Origin: Chryseobacterium sp. ISL-6
Lineage (GTDB): Bacteria; Bacteroidota; Bacteroidia; Flavobacteriales; Weeksellaceae
Reading direction: 5' to 3'
DNA length: 64,000 nucleotides
Assembly: GCF_018613715.1 (NCBI RefSeq)
Contig: NZ_JAGGPT010000010.1
Location: forward strand, 310,001 to 374,000
Shown here piece by piece: positions 16,654-26,541 of this stretch; positions within the stretch are counted from its first letter, which is position 1, and every line of letters starts with the position of its first letter. The notes under the pieces are model-generated. The model worked only from the letters and a program-made list of their open reading frames with translations, searched no databases and was not told the DNA's origin. Both the position numbers and the translations under genes were made by a program.

Positions 16654-17859
16654 TTAAAAAAATTCAGATTTTAAATCATTTACAAAATTTTCATAATTGA
16701 CTTGGGCATTAAAATTCAAACTCCAGAATTTTTTTACTTCTTCTCTACTTAAATTTTCGCCCAATATCTGATTTATTGCCAAATTTACATCTGAAATGAG
16801 TGGATCCGCATTTAATAGCTTTCCTGTTTCTTTCTGAACAATTTCTCCACTTCCCCCAACATTGGTAGCAATTACCGGTATACCAAAAGATTGTGCTTCC
16901 ATAATAGAAACTGGAATGCCTTCAGAACTACTTAGGTTGATGAAGATGGAAACTGGATTTTCTTCGTAATACTTATAAATTTGGGTATTCGGAACACCTC
17001 CGTTCAATTGAACTTTTAGATTGGATAATTCTGGAATACTATTTTTTATATTTACTCTTTCTTTACCATCTCCAAAATGAGTCCAGGTAATCTTTTTTTC
17101 AGGGTTTAATTTTGCAAACTCTATAATAGAATCGGCAATTAATTGAACTCTTTTCATAGGATCAATCCTGGAAACAGAAACGATACTTACTTCATTTTCT
17201 AAGTTTTGGGGTGCTATTTTCCCCTTATCGAAAACACCGAGTTTTGAAACTTTTATTTTGTTGTTAACTTTATATTTCCCTTCTAAGTAGTCTTTACCAT
17301 TTTCTGAAATCGAATACAATCTATCTATTTTCTCTAAAACATCTTTTCTAAAAGGCCAAAATGCCGGAGTCGAGGGAATTCCTTCATAAATATCATATCT
17401 ATGTGCCCTGGAAATTAGTTTAAATTTCTTTGTCTTTTTAAGATCTATAAATGCTTTAGTTGCTTCTGTAAACCAATAAGTATATAATAAATCTGAATCA
17501 GAAAATTTATAATTTTTGAAATACGATTTGTAAGCAATTACACTAGAGGAAAATTGAAATATATGTTTAAGTGAACCTACTGAATTGATTTTCGATTTAT
17601 ATTTCCATAAAGCATTCCAAAAAAAAGAACTGACAGCAGTTTGTAGAATTCTCTTATTTTTATTCTGAAAGTGCTTAGAAAAATCTTTTTCAATTTTTAC
17701 GTTTGCAGGAACCTGTCTAATCTCATCACTAATTTCAGTTGGAAAAATCACCACTTCATCAAATGCTTCAGCCAGAATATTGATTTCTGCCTCTAAAAAT
17801 GCTTCAGTTTTAAAATAAGGAAACCTTCGGGTAAATAAAATTACTTTTCTAGCCTTCAT
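16654..17859 (-). CDS. GT4 family glycosyltransferase
   Basis: 401 residues from the ATG at 17859 (MKARKVILFTRRFPYFKTEAFLEAEI). A longer start at 17892 would overlap the previous gene; the chosen start leaves a 7-base gap and begins at the first beta strand. The FPxxxEaFl opening is typical of GT4 enzymes of the WcaL/AmsK type. The C-terminal domain has IVSVSRIDPMKRVQLI, HFGDGKERVNI, QLNGGVPN and SSSEGIPVSIMEAQSFGIPVIATNVGG, a full E-x7-E-type donor site. It should elongate the repeat unit in the cytoplasm. Confidence 0.9.
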   Translation of the reverse strand: MKARKVILFTRRFPYFKTEAFLEAEINILAEAFDEVVIFPTEISDEIRQVPANVKIEKDFSKHFQNKNKRILQTAVSSFFWNALWKYKSKINSVGSLKHIFQFSSSVIAYKSYFKNYKFSDSDLLYTYWFTEATKAFIDLKKTKKFKLISRAHRYDIYEGIPSTPAFWPFRKDVLEKIDRLYSISENGKDYLEGKYKVNNKIKVSKLGVFDKGKIAPQNLENEVSIVSVSRIDPMKRVQLIADSIIEFAKLNPEKKITWTHFGDGKERVNIKNSIPELSNLKVQLNGGVPNTQIYKYYEENPVSIFINLSSSEGIPVSIMEAQSFGIPVIATNVGGSGEIVQKETGKLLNADPLISDVNLAINQILGENLSREEVKKFWSLNFNAQVNYENFVNDLKSEFF

Positions 17860-17866
17860 ACCTGAA

Positions 17867-18850
17867 TTAGTTTTTAGCGATAAAACCCTCACATTTAGCC
17901 ATCAAATCATTGGCAAAAGGAATATGAAGGGACTTATTAACAGGAAGATTATTAAACCCAATTTTACCATCAAAATCAAAATTCCTTGTGATTTTACCAT
18001 CAAGTGAGATATCTACTCTATTGAAGAAGTCTATTAATCCATCAAAACGGCTATTGAATCTATTTCCAAATCCTTCAAAACCTCCATTTAAAAATACAAC
18101 GGGAGTCCCCATTGCTAAACATGGAAGTGCACAATGAATTCTTGAAGTGACTACTAACTTTGCCTTACTTAATCTCTTTAGATACTCATCGGCAATCTTG
18201 AAGTTATTTTCTATTGTAGTTTCAGGAATGACTTGTGTAATGAATTTTGCTTTTTTTAATATGTCATCAGAAAATTGAGTTTTAAACACTTTCTTTTTTA
18301 GCATAAATTCAAAAAACCTTCTTCTTTTAATTCTACTCAATAATTTAATTCTTGAGTTTAGCATTTCTTTAAGAGAAAAGTAATGAAAAAGAGGATCAAT
18401 GAATAAAATTTCATCTGAAATTTCTTCTGGTTTTCTTATATAGGTTCTGCCTAAAGTAAGTGTCAAACAACCCGAATAATAAGCATCTACACCATGATCG
18501 CTTAACAATTTAGCGGTAGCTTTATCTCTACAACCAATTGGTTGATGTTTTTTAAAATAATTAATACTTTTTTCTTCCGTCATTCCTTCATAAACTGAAG
18601 AATTGATATGCATTGAAACAAATAACGGATTTATTTTCTCAGAAGGGGGCCAATTTTTAGGATTGTGCATATACCAACCGTTCATGATCATTTTGATATC
18701 ATCACCCTCATAAGTATTTAATTCTTCTCTATCTCTGTAAATATCTACCTGGGGTAAATATTGCTTTGCGGCAAGTGCTTGTACATAGTCTCCAACATTT
18801 GTTTGTTTCCTTGAACAACCCATTAAGCCATACTTTTTGATTTCTTCCAT
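17867..18850 (-). CDS. Polysaccharide pyruvyl transferase family protein
   Basis: 327 residues. The first strand and loop KYGLMGCSRKQTNVGDYVQ match the family N-terminus, and AKLVVTSRIHCALPCLAMGTPVVF is the conserved SR-x-H region. The upstream ATG at 18850 overlaps wzx by 28 bases. An internal ATG at 18823 forms a TAATG junction with the wzx stop but would remove the first beta strand, so I prefer 18850. The protein probably adds a pyruvate ketal or a related group to the repeat unit; true activity is uncertain in this family. Confidence 0.83.
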   Translation of the reverse strand: MEEIKKYGLMGCSRKQTNVGDYVQALAAKQYLPQVDIYRDREELNTYEGDDIKMIMNGWYMHNPKNWPPSEKINPLFVSMHINSSVYEGMTEEKSINYFKKHQPIGCRDKATAKLLSDHGVDAYYSGCLTLTLGRTYIRKPEEISDEILFIDPLFHYFSLKEMLNSRIKLLSRIKRRRFFEFMLKKKVFKTQFSDDILKKAKFITQVIPETTIENNFKIADEYLKRLSKAKLVVTSRIHCALPCLAMGTPVVFLNGGFEGFGNRFNSRFDGLIDFFNRVDISLDGKITRNFDFDGKIGFNNLPVNKSLHIPFANDLMAKCEGFIAKN

Positions 18851-20244
18851 TTTGAAATAACTTTTGATTTTAATGATATAATATATTTGTAATTAAATAT
18901 GGTAAATACTATTAATGATATTAACACTGATAAAGGGAAAATCCATTTGTTTTCCACATACAGTAAACTTGTAAGTACTATAAAAATTATAGTTAAAATT
19001 ATAGTGTTTATAATTGGGAATTTAATTTTTAAAAAATGTTGTACATGAATTCCTCTGAAAATTAAAAGGACAAGATAACCAAGCATAATGGATAAACTAA
19101 TCCCATACAATCCCATATACTGAACAAAAAAGAATGAGGTCGAAATTGTAATAACTCCACCTAAAATTGAAGAATATAAAATCCCTTTGGTTTGCTTAGC
19201 TCTTAAATAAGCGGCTCCATAAAAAGCAGAAATAGCTTGTAGAAAAACAGCAAATAATAAAATCGGAATATATTTCCACGATTCATAATATCCTTTACCT
19301 ATAAATTGCATCATAAATTTTGAACAACTTACCAGAATGATGATGACTCCCATAACTAAGTTCACATATCCAGAAAGAATATTTGTAAATTGAGTTTCCG
19401 CTTCTTCTTGGTTTGAGGTTTTTATTACTTTTTCCTGCCAAGCCAATGTAAATACGTTTGTGATAACTAAAACTATAGTTGGGATTTTATATGAGATTGC
19501 AAACAACCCATTATATTCTTTACCTAGATATCCTAAAATTACATATCTTGTAGAAGCCGAAATCAGCCACCAGCTCAATGTATTTGGTAACAAAGGCAAT
19601 GAATATTCACATAATTCCTTGATTAATTTGGAATCAATTTTCTTTGCTCTCAGATATTTCCACCAATCATTTTTGATAAACAGCCAGATAATTACCCCAC
19701 TAAGGGCAATTATATTTGCTAGCAATACACCATCTACTGAGCTCTTAAAAAAATATAAGGCAATTCCTGTATTGAAGACAAAAAACAATGAATATACAAC
19801 ACTAGTAGAAGCATATAATCTGTTTTTCCCAATACCTCTAGTTCCTTGTTGAAGTGTTGGAAAAATCATCATTAGTACTGAAAATATATAGAGATACAGT
19901 TGATGATTCCAATCTATAAAAAAGCTTAAAATCCAATAAAGAACAGTATAAATGGCTATATTTCTAAAAAGTAAGCCAAAGACATTTTCAAAGATTTCGT
20001 CTTTCTTTTCAGACTGGTTCTTATCTAGCAGCCATCTTAGTAAAGAGGAGTCAATTTGCAAACTTATACAGGGTACCAAAAATGAAATGGACGTTAAAAT
20101 CAAATCATACTCTCCAACTTCTTCTTTAGTTAGAAAATATGTCATAAAAAAAACTAATACAAATGATAGAACTTTTGAACTGAAGTTCCCAATCATATAA
20201 ATAATCGTTAGGTAGGCAAGGCTACTGTTCTTGTTTTTTTCCAA
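18823..20244 (-). CDS. Wzx-type oligosaccharide flippase
   Basis: 473 residues with 12-14 hydrophobic helices over the whole length, of the MATE/PST-like polysaccharide biosynthesis family. The N-terminus ends in a helix followed by YFLTKEEVGEYDLILTSISFL, a common Wzx pattern (t..evG.y.l), and the middle has EYSLPLLPNTLSWWLISASTRYVI. It should move the finished undecaprenyl-linked repeat unit across the inner membrane for the EpsG-type polymerase. It is the first gene of the variable block; about 330 bases separate it from ugd upstream. Confidence 0.92.
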   Translation of the reverse strand: MEKNKNSSLAYLTIIYMIGNFSSKVLSFVLVFFMTYFLTKEEVGEYDLILTSISFLVPCISLQIDSSLLRWLLDKNQSEKKDEIFENVFGLLFRNIAIYTVLYWILSFFIDWNHQLYLYIFSVLMMIFPTLQQGTRGIGKNRLYASTSVVYSLFFVFNTGIALYFFKSSVDGVLLANIIALSGVIIWLFIKNDWWKYLRAKKIDSKLIKELCEYSLPLLPNTLSWWLISASTRYVILGYLGKEYNGLFAISYKIPTIVLVITNVFTLAWQEKVIKTSNQEEAETQFTNILSGYVNLVMGVIIILVSCSKFMMQFIGKGYYESWKYIPILLFAVFLQAISAFYGAAYLRAKQTKGILYSSILGGVITISTSFFFVQYMGLYGISLSIMLGYLVLLIFRGIHVQHFLKIKFPIINTIILTIIFIVLTSLLYVENKWIFPLSVLISLIVFTIFNYKYIISLKSKVISKWKKSKSMA

Positions 20245-20576
20245 AATAATATTTCAACTTGTTCAGTTCACTTCTTTAAAAATGTATGTTATGCGTTAAA
20301 ATTCTTAATAATTTACAATTCAATATGTAATATAATTGTTTCTTTTACCAAAAAATTAAGGTAACATTAAGATTTTTCAACCCATTTTTGTCTCCACAAT
20401 ATTTGTTATTGCAGTAGTAATTCAGATCTATAAAAAATTCCAATCATCTATGATAGCTTCACCTTAGGTAATATTTTGTTTCTGAATTTACTTGAATTCT
20501 TCTATAAACAAATTAAGTATCCCTTAGCCCTAGTATCTTTACCCATGAGCTGTATTTTACATGTTGGTTTGTTCTG
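20245..20576. other. 332-base gap between ugd and wzx
   Basis: A/T-rich and without a credible coding frame. I found no TAnnTTTG box on the minus strand in front of wzx and no terminator hairpin after ugd, so read-through from the upstream genes is possible. It marks the boundary between the conserved export/precursor genes and the variable assembly genes. Confidence 0.4.
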
Positions 20577-21743
20577 TTAATCATTTCCAAATAGATCTCT
20601 TGTGTATACTTTATCTTTAACATCAGATAATTCAGGAGCGTTACGATTAGAAATAATGATATCACATTCTTTTTTAAACTGCTCTAAATCACTTACTACT
20701 TTAGATCCAAAAAAATGATCTTCTTTCAAAACTGGTTCATATACTTCTACTTCAATTCCTTTTGCTTTAATTCGTTTCATCACTCCTTGTATGGCAGATG
20801 CTCTGAAATTATCTGAACCAGACTTCATAATTAAACGATACACACCAACTTTAGTAGGTTTTTTAGCTATAATAGAATCGGCAATAAAATCTTTTCGTGT
20901 TCTATTAGCATCTACGATTGCCTGAATAATATTATTTGGAACAGCATCGTAGTTAGCCAAAAGCTGTTTAGTATCTTTAGGAAGACAATATCCTCCATAT
21001 CCAAACGAAGGATTGTTATAGTGTGAACCTATTCGGGGGTCAAGACCTATTCCTTCTATAATCTGACGACTGTCCAGGTGATACATCTGAGCATAACTGT
21101 CCAATTCATTAAAGTATGCCACACGCAAAGCAAGATATGTGTTGGAAAATAACTTTATTGCCTCTGCTTCAGTAGAGTCTGTAAATAAAGTAGGAATTTC
21201 TTTCTTTATTGCTCCTTCTTTTAGAAGGTCTGCAAATACTTTTGCTCTTTCACTTTGTTCACCAATGATAATACGGGATGGATATAAATTGTCATATAAA
21301 GCTTTACCCTCCCTTAAAAATTCTGGAGAAAATATAATATTCTGGAATTCCAATTTATTTTTTAAATCTTCTGTAAACCCTACAGGTACCGTCGATTTTA
21401 TGATAACAACAGCATTGGGGCTGTATTCTTTCACATCGAGTATCACTGTCTCTACACTACTCGTATTAAAATAATTAGTTTTAGGATCATAATCCGTAGG
21501 AGTGGATACAATAACATAATCTGCATCCTGATAAGCTTCTTTTTTATCTAAAGTCGCTTTAAAATCAAGATCCTTATTTGTTAAAAAATCAATAATTTCT
21601 TTATCTTCAATCGGAGATTTTCTATTATTTAATATTTCAATTTTTTCAGGCATAATATCCAAAGCAAGTACTTCATTATGCTGAGCCAATAATATTGCAT
21701 TTGATAAACCTACATATCCTGTTCCTACTACCGTAATTTTCAT
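20577..21743 (-). CDS. UDP-glucose 6-dehydrogenase (Ugd type)
   Basis: 388 residues of the UDP-glucose/GDP-mannose dehydrogenase family. NAD-binding VVGTGYVGLSNAILLAQHN (residues 4-22), the central FSPEFLREGKALYDNLYPSR, and the catalytic cysteine in GYGGYCLPKDTKQL are all present. The short form (about 388 residues) matches Gram-negative Ugd of Klebsiella/E. coli type. It oxidises UDP-glucose to UDP-glucuronate for the surface polysaccharide. Next to it is a TviB/WbpA-like dehydrogenase, so the strain probably makes two uronic acids or one redundant pair. Confidence 0.93.
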   Translation of the reverse strand: MKITVVGTGYVGLSNAILLAQHNEVLALDIMPEKIEILNNRKSPIEDKEIIDFLTNKDLDFKATLDKKEAYQDADYVIVSTPTDYDPKTNYFNTSSVETVILDVKEYSPNAVVIIKSTVPVGFTEDLKNKLEFQNIIFSPEFLREGKALYDNLYPSRIIIGEQSERAKVFADLLKEGAIKKEIPTLFTDSTEAEAIKLFSNTYLALRVAYFNELDSYAQMYHLDSRQIIEGIGLDPRIGSHYNNPSFGYGGYCLPKDTKQLLANYDAVPNNIIQAIVDANRTRKDFIADSIIAKKPTKVGVYRLIMKSGSDNFRASAIQGVMKRIKAKGIEVEVYEPVLKEDHFFGSKVVSDLEQFKKECDIIISNRNAPELSDVKDKVYTRDLFGND

Positions 21744-21801
21744 TAATTTCTTTTTGTATTTACTTGTTTAATTCAAACTATTATTGTTCAAAAAATATTT
21801 G

Positions 21802-23205
21802 TTATAATCTTTTATCGGCAAAGGTTTTAGACAAAATACCTTTTACATCATATACCACTCCATTTTCTTTAAGGTTAAGGGTAAGATTGAGATTAAGAAA
21901 TTCTGTATGAGCTACAGTTAAGATGATAGCATCAAACTTGTCTCTAAGAGCAGCAATTACACTATTAGCTTCATGCTTACCATTATCAGATATATTGTTG
22001 CCAATAGGGGTTTCTATTCTGGTCACAATGCCTGGATTAAGTCCAGAATAACATACAATTCCGTACTCTTTCATCACTTCTTCAGGATTTGCCCATGGAT
22101 CGTAAGTGGTAACCTCCACTCCATACTCCTCCAAATTTGTAATTACATCAATAGCTTTAGAGTTCCTTATATCTGGACAATTTTCTTTGAATGTAATTCC
22201 CAGATTCAATACTTTAGCTCCTTTAACCATAATATTCTTCTGGATCATGAGTTTAATTACTTGAGAAGCTACAAAAGCCCCCATAGAATCATTCAGCCTT
22301 CTTGCACTTAGAATTAATTCAGAATAATATCCAATTTCCTGTGCTTTCTGAGCCAAATAAAAAGGATCTACTCCAATACAATGTCCACCTACCAATCCTG
22401 GTTTAAAAGGAAGAAAGTTCCATTTTGTCCCAGCAGCTTCCAATACATCATGTGTATCAATATTCATTAATGAAAAAATCTTTGCCAATTCATTCACGAA
22501 TGCGATATTCACATCACGTTGTGAATTTTCAATCACTTTAGATGCTTCCGCCACTTTAATGGTAGGTGCCAGATGTGTTCCTGCCGTAATGATCGATTTG
22601 TATAAATCATCTACCACTTTTCCTATTTCAGGAGTAGAACCCGAGGTTACTTTTAAGATTTTATCAACTGTATGTTCTTTATCTCCTGGGTTAATTCTTT
22701 CTGGAGAATATCCGGCAAAAAAATCTTCATTAAACTTTAAGCCTGATACTTTCTCCAAGACCGGTACACATTCTTCTTCAGTTACACCTGGATATACTGT
22801 GGATTCATAAATTACTATATCTCCCCTATTAAGTACTTTCCCAACCATTTCTGAAGCCTTATATAATGGTGTCAGATCAGGATGATTATGCTTATTCACT
22901 GGTGTAGGCACTGTAATAATATATACATTAGCATCTTTAAGATCATCTAAATCTGAAGAGCAATACAATCCAGTCCGTAAATTTTCTGAGTAATCAACTT
23001 GTCTAAAAAGATTAGTTTCAGCTAAAACAGATTTCAAAATATCATTATCAACCTCCAATGTATGATCAACACCTTGATTTAATTCTACAATTCTTTCCTT
23101 ATTGATATCAAAACCTAACACCGGATATTTTGTAGCAAATAAGCGCGCTAAAGGTAAACCTACGTAACCTAGTCCTATTATACCGATCTTAGTGTGTTTA
23201 TTCAT
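21802..23205 (-). CDS. TviB/WbpA-type nucleotide-sugar dehydrogenase
   Basis: 467 residues. NAD-binding IGLGYVGLPLARLFATK, SPERINPGDKEHT and GLVGGHCIGVDPFYLAQKAQ (catalytic Cys) are typical of TviB/WbpA rather than Ugd. Such enzymes make UDP-GalNAcA or UDP-GlcNAcA. There is an inserted polar stretch near residues 405-425 (IGNNISDNGKHEAN). The start MNKHTKIGIIG is well placed. It lies between wzc and ugd on the same strand with spacers of about 60 bases and no terminator. Substrate preference is inferred from family similarity. Confidence 0.9.
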   Translation of the reverse strand: MNKHTKIGIIGLGYVGLPLARLFATKYPVLGFDINKERIVELNQGVDHTLEVDNDILKSVLAETNLFRQVDYSENLRTGLYCSSDLDDLKDANVYIITVPTPVNKHNHPDLTPLYKASEMVGKVLNRGDIVIYESTVYPGVTEEECVPVLEKVSGLKFNEDFFAGYSPERINPGDKEHTVDKILKVTSGSTPEIGKVVDDLYKSIITAGTHLAPTIKVAEASKVIENSQRDVNIAFVNELAKIFSLMNIDTHDVLEAAGTKWNFLPFKPGLVGGHCIGVDPFYLAQKAQEIGYYSELILSARRLNDSMGAFVASQVIKLMIQKNIMVKGAKVLNLGITFKENCPDIRNSKAIDVITNLEEYGVEVTTYDPWANPEEVMKEYGIVCYSGLNPGIVTRIETPIGNNISDNGKHEANSVIAALRDKFDAIILTVAHTEFLNLNLTLNLKENGVVYDVKGILSKTFADKRL

Positions 23206-23265
23206 TGTAGTATATTTTATCTCCTTAATGATTATTGATTCCTTTAAATTTATTTATCTAATAAA

Positions 23266-25608
23266 TTATTTCCTAAATATCCTTCGCCACCAAACTTCTT
23301 TTTTATCACTGTTGTAGCCATATCCATATCCATAATTATATCCATAACCATAGCCACCTACATTTTTAGCAACATCATTAATAACAAAAGATACATTCTT
23401 CAACTTTGAATCATTAACCAAATTATTAGCAAAATCAATCAAAATATTTTTTGATACTCCAGATCTCACAACATATAAAGTAGCATCTGCAATATCTGTG
23501 AAATTAAGGGTATCTGAAACCAACATAAGTGGTGCAGAGTCAATTACAATATAAGCATACTGTGAAGCCAGATCCTTTATAAGCTTTTGATATCTTCCAT
23601 TAGAAAGAAGCTCCTGAGGATTTGGAGGGATACTTCCTGCATAGATAACATCACAAAATGGATTTGTGTCTGAAGTATGTATTAGTTCATCAACATTTAC
23701 CGTTTCATCATATAAATACTCTGTAAGACCTTTTCTTTTAATTGGTTCACTATCATAACGCTGAATCTGAGGATTTCGAATATCTGAACCAACTAAAAGT
23801 GAGCGACCATTTTTATTTGCAAGAGTAAGAGCCAGGTTAACCGAAGTTAATGTTTTTCCTTCTCCTTTTATCGAAGATGTAACCATAATAATCCTTGCTG
23901 AATCCTTAACAGGCAATACAAATTTAAGATTAGATATCAATACCCTAAATGCTTCTGCTAACTCTGAAAAATCATTTTTCTGCACCAGGTGGATCTCATT
24001 ATCTTTCAATGATGGTATCTCCGCCAGAACACCTAGAGAAGAACGTTCTGTAATGTCAGCTCTGCTATATATTTTATCATCCCATAAAAAGAATACATAT
24101 AATAATCCAAACGGGAGTAATCCACCTAATAAAATTGCTCCTAAAAGAATTATAATTTTTTTAGGTGATACAGCAATATCCTGAGTAAAAGCAGGATTAA
24201 CTATTTTAGCTTTTGGTAAATTAATTGATAAATTAATTGCATTTTCCTCTCTTTTCTGTAGCAAAAAGAGAAAAAGCTGCTCTTTAAGTGTTTGTTGTCT
24301 CTCTATACCACGATACACTTTTGATTGGCCAGGTACTTTCTCAATGAGTCCGTTATTTACTGAAATTTGTCCATTCAATTGATTAATAGAAGCTTGTACT
24401 GTTTCTTTTTGTTGACGAATATTATCACGAACAATTTCTTTCAATGCCAAAATCTCCTTATTCATTTCTACCACTGCTGGGTTTTCATTTGTGGCCTGTT
24501 TTAATGTTTTATTTCTACTGATAAGCAAAGTATTATATTGAGAAATAGTTTGCTCCAATGATGGATTAAGGCCTAAATTGGAAGGCATAAGTTGGTTTCC
24601 TCCTTTTGAAGCTTCTTCAGCCAAAGAATTTAATAAATCCAATTGGGTCTGTTGTAGAAGGAGAGATTTTGTATTTTCACTCGTATTTTGAAGTGCCAGC
24701 TGAGCCTGTGCTTCCAAATCAACGATACGATTGCGGTTCTGAAAATCTTCTTTTTGGCTTTCTACACCGGAAAGATCACGGGTTATTACCTCAAGTCTTT
24801 TATCGATGAACTCCTGGGTATTTTGGGCTTGTAAGTTCTTATCTCTTAGCCCATCCAGATTATACTGCCTTGTAACTTCATTAAGAATAGCTTCTGACTT
24901 CTCCGGAACAGCACCAATAATACTTATATCCATCAGTAATGCTTTTTCGTCGGGCAAGTCTACTGTTATATTCTTTTCAAGTTTTTTCAATCTTTCCAAC
25001 GGATTCCAAAAAACGATTTTATATTTGGTATTCGAAGGTAACTGAGCATTCTTTTGTAGAATCACTGTTCCAAAATCAAGCTTTAGAGGTTTATTAAATA
25101 CTCCTTTTACTTCACCTTTTTTCTCTTCCCATAAAGTGAATTGAATTCCATCAATTTTTGTCACCAAATATTCAGAGGAAATAAAATTCTTATCATAATC
25201 AGAACTTATGACTTTAGCTATGATAGGTACATTTGTGAAAAGTTCTGAATCTTTAATTTCTCCTTTACTAAAATATTGTACATTAAGATTTAGATTCTTC
25301 ACGACCTTCATAAGAATCGGTCTTGAATTAACAACTGCAGCTTCACTTTTCAATTCATCAGCATTACCCAGGCCTAAACCGAGGTTATCTAAATCTGCCA
25401 GTGCACCAGTAATATCCGTTTGTTTTTTATCAAATTTAAGAGTTGTAATGGATTGATATTGAGGTACTGCATATCTTAAATACATAAAGCCTCCAATTAA
25501 AAAGATTAGGATAGATATGACAAACCATGGCCATTTATGCAAATACTTCCCAATAATTTTTCTCAAATCTAATATTTCTTCCTTTTCCTGAAATTCTGTC
25601 TGCTGCAT
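23266..25608 (-). CDS. wzc: Wzc-type polysaccharide co-polymerase and tyrosine autokinase
   Basis: 780 residues: membrane helix at 29-46, Wzz domain, periplasmic coiled coils (about 270-480) and a second helix near 490-515. The C-terminal BY-kinase domain has Walker A SSIKGEGKT (578-586), a Walker A' strand LLVGSDIRNP (D609) and Walker B IVIDS (D690). The tail carries a Tyr cluster: seven tyrosines at 753-765 alternating with Gly/Asn, then a basic end (VWWRRIFRK). Phosphorylation of this cluster is known to tune polymer length and export in the family. It starts 9 bases after the Wza-like gene ends. Confidence 0.95.
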   Translation of the reverse strand: MQQTEFQEKEEILDLRKIIGKYLHKWPWFVISILIFLIGGFMYLRYAVPQYQSITTLKFDKKQTDITGALADLDNLGLGLGNADELKSEAAVVNSRPILMKVVKNLNLNVQYFSKGEIKDSELFTNVPIIAKVISSDYDKNFISSEYLVTKIDGIQFTLWEEKKGEVKGVFNKPLKLDFGTVILQKNAQLPSNTKYKIVFWNPLERLKKLEKNITVDLPDEKALLMDISIIGAVPEKSEAILNEVTRQYNLDGLRDKNLQAQNTQEFIDKRLEVITRDLSGVESQKEDFQNRNRIVDLEAQAQLALQNTSENTKSLLLQQTQLDLLNSLAEEASKGGNQLMPSNLGLNPSLEQTISQYNTLLISRNKTLKQATNENPAVVEMNKEILALKEIVRDNIRQQKETVQASINQLNGQISVNNGLIEKVPGQSKVYRGIERQQTLKEQLFLFLLQKREENAINLSINLPKAKIVNPAFTQDIAVSPKKIIILLGAILLGGLLPFGLLYVFFLWDDKIYSRADITERSSLGVLAEIPSLKDNEIHLVQKNDFSELAEAFRVLISNLKFVLPVKDSARIIMVTSSIKGEGKTLTSVNLALTLANKNGRSLLVGSDIRNPQIQRYDSEPIKRKGLTEYLYDETVNVDELIHTSDTNPFCDVIYAGSIPPNPQELLSNGRYQKLIKDLASQYAYIVIDSAPLMLVSDTLNFTDIADATLYVVRSGVSKNILIDFANNLVNDSKLKNVSFVINDVAKNVGGYGYGYNYGYGYGYNSDKKEVWWRRIFRK

Positions 25609-25616
25609 ACTGTGAT

Positions 25617-26405
25617 TTATCGTGTTAAAGAAATGATAAGAGTTGCTACCCCCAACGCTGAAGCGAGAATCTGAAAAGTAAGGGCTCTGTTCGGATTAGA
25701 ATTAGCTTGTACCTGCTTATTTTTGTCAGGTTGTATATATAAAACATCATTTTGTTTCATGTAATAATAAGGTGAATTAACGATATCTGACCTCGACATA
25801 TCTAAGTTTACAACCTGATCAATACCATCATCTCCGGTACGAATCAGTTTTACTTTTGTACGATCCCCAAAATCGGTCATATCCCCAGCAAGACTAAGTG
25901 CTTGAAAAATATTGAGCTTCTGCGTACTGCTTTCCTTTTGACCTGGAGCTTTAACTTCTCCTAAAACACTTACATTAAAATTCTTTAAAGTAATAGTAAC
26001 CAAAGGATCTGTAAGATATCTCTTTAATCGGGATTCAAGATCATTTTTTAATTGTACTTGTGTCATACCTTTAGTATATACATTCCCCAATACAGGAAAG
26101 TTAATATTCCCATCTTCGTTCACCATATATTCACTTGGTTGTACAAATTGGTTAACTCCATTAGGAGCTTCACTTCCCACACGATTTGCAGTATTAAGGT
26201 TAAAGGGTTTTACAGCCGTCTCATCAAGTGCAGAAACCAGTATTAAGAGAACATCCCCTTGTTGGATATGTAACCCCTCAAATTTAGCCTTGGCAATTTC
26301 CTCCTCCATATTCTGCTGCGACATATATACCATATTCTGTTTTGGTTTGCACGATGCCAAAACCACCAACAGTATTACAAGGTATGTAATAATTTTTTTA
26401 TTCAT
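25617..26405 (-). CDS. Wza-type polysaccharide export lipoprotein (OPX)
   Basis: 262 residues. A lipoprotein signal peptide ends at VLASC (C19). It is followed by a poly-export (PES) domain with YMVNEDGNINFPVLGNVYTKGMTQ and a SLBB-like domain with VSVLGEVKAPGQKE. A C-terminal hydrophobic stretch (ALTFQILASALGVATLIISLTR) may be a membrane helix, as in other short Bacteroidota OPX proteins that lack the full Wza C-terminal barrel helix. It abuts wzc, consistent with a Wza-Wzc export complex. A close paralogue lies at 26542-27348. Confidence 0.9.
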   Translation of the reverse strand: MNKKIITYLVILLVVLASCKPKQNMVYMSQQNMEEEIAKAKFEGLHIQQGDVLLILVSALDETAVKPFNLNTANRVGSEAPNGVNQFVQPSEYMVNEDGNINFPVLGNVYTKGMTQVQLKNDLESRLKRYLTDPLVTITLKNFNVSVLGEVKAPGQKESSTQKLNIFQALSLAGDMTDFGDRTKVKLIRTGDDGIDQVVNLDMSRSDIVNSPYYYMKQNDVLYIQPDKNKQVQANSNPNRALTFQILASALGVATLIISLTR

Positions 26406-26541
26406 AATGTTATTTAAGTCTACTGTAAGTAGGTTCTCAATATGTTATAAAAATATTATGATTGAATAAACTACTTTTTCTATTAAACTGTGATATAGTA
26501 TCCACCAAAATGGTGATGTTTTTATTTATCTAAAATAATTT

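Noticed and set aside
18951..18960. TTTTCCACA-like DnaA boxes inside genes
   Set aside because: One-mismatch copies are frequent in this A/T-rich sequence and lie in coding regions.
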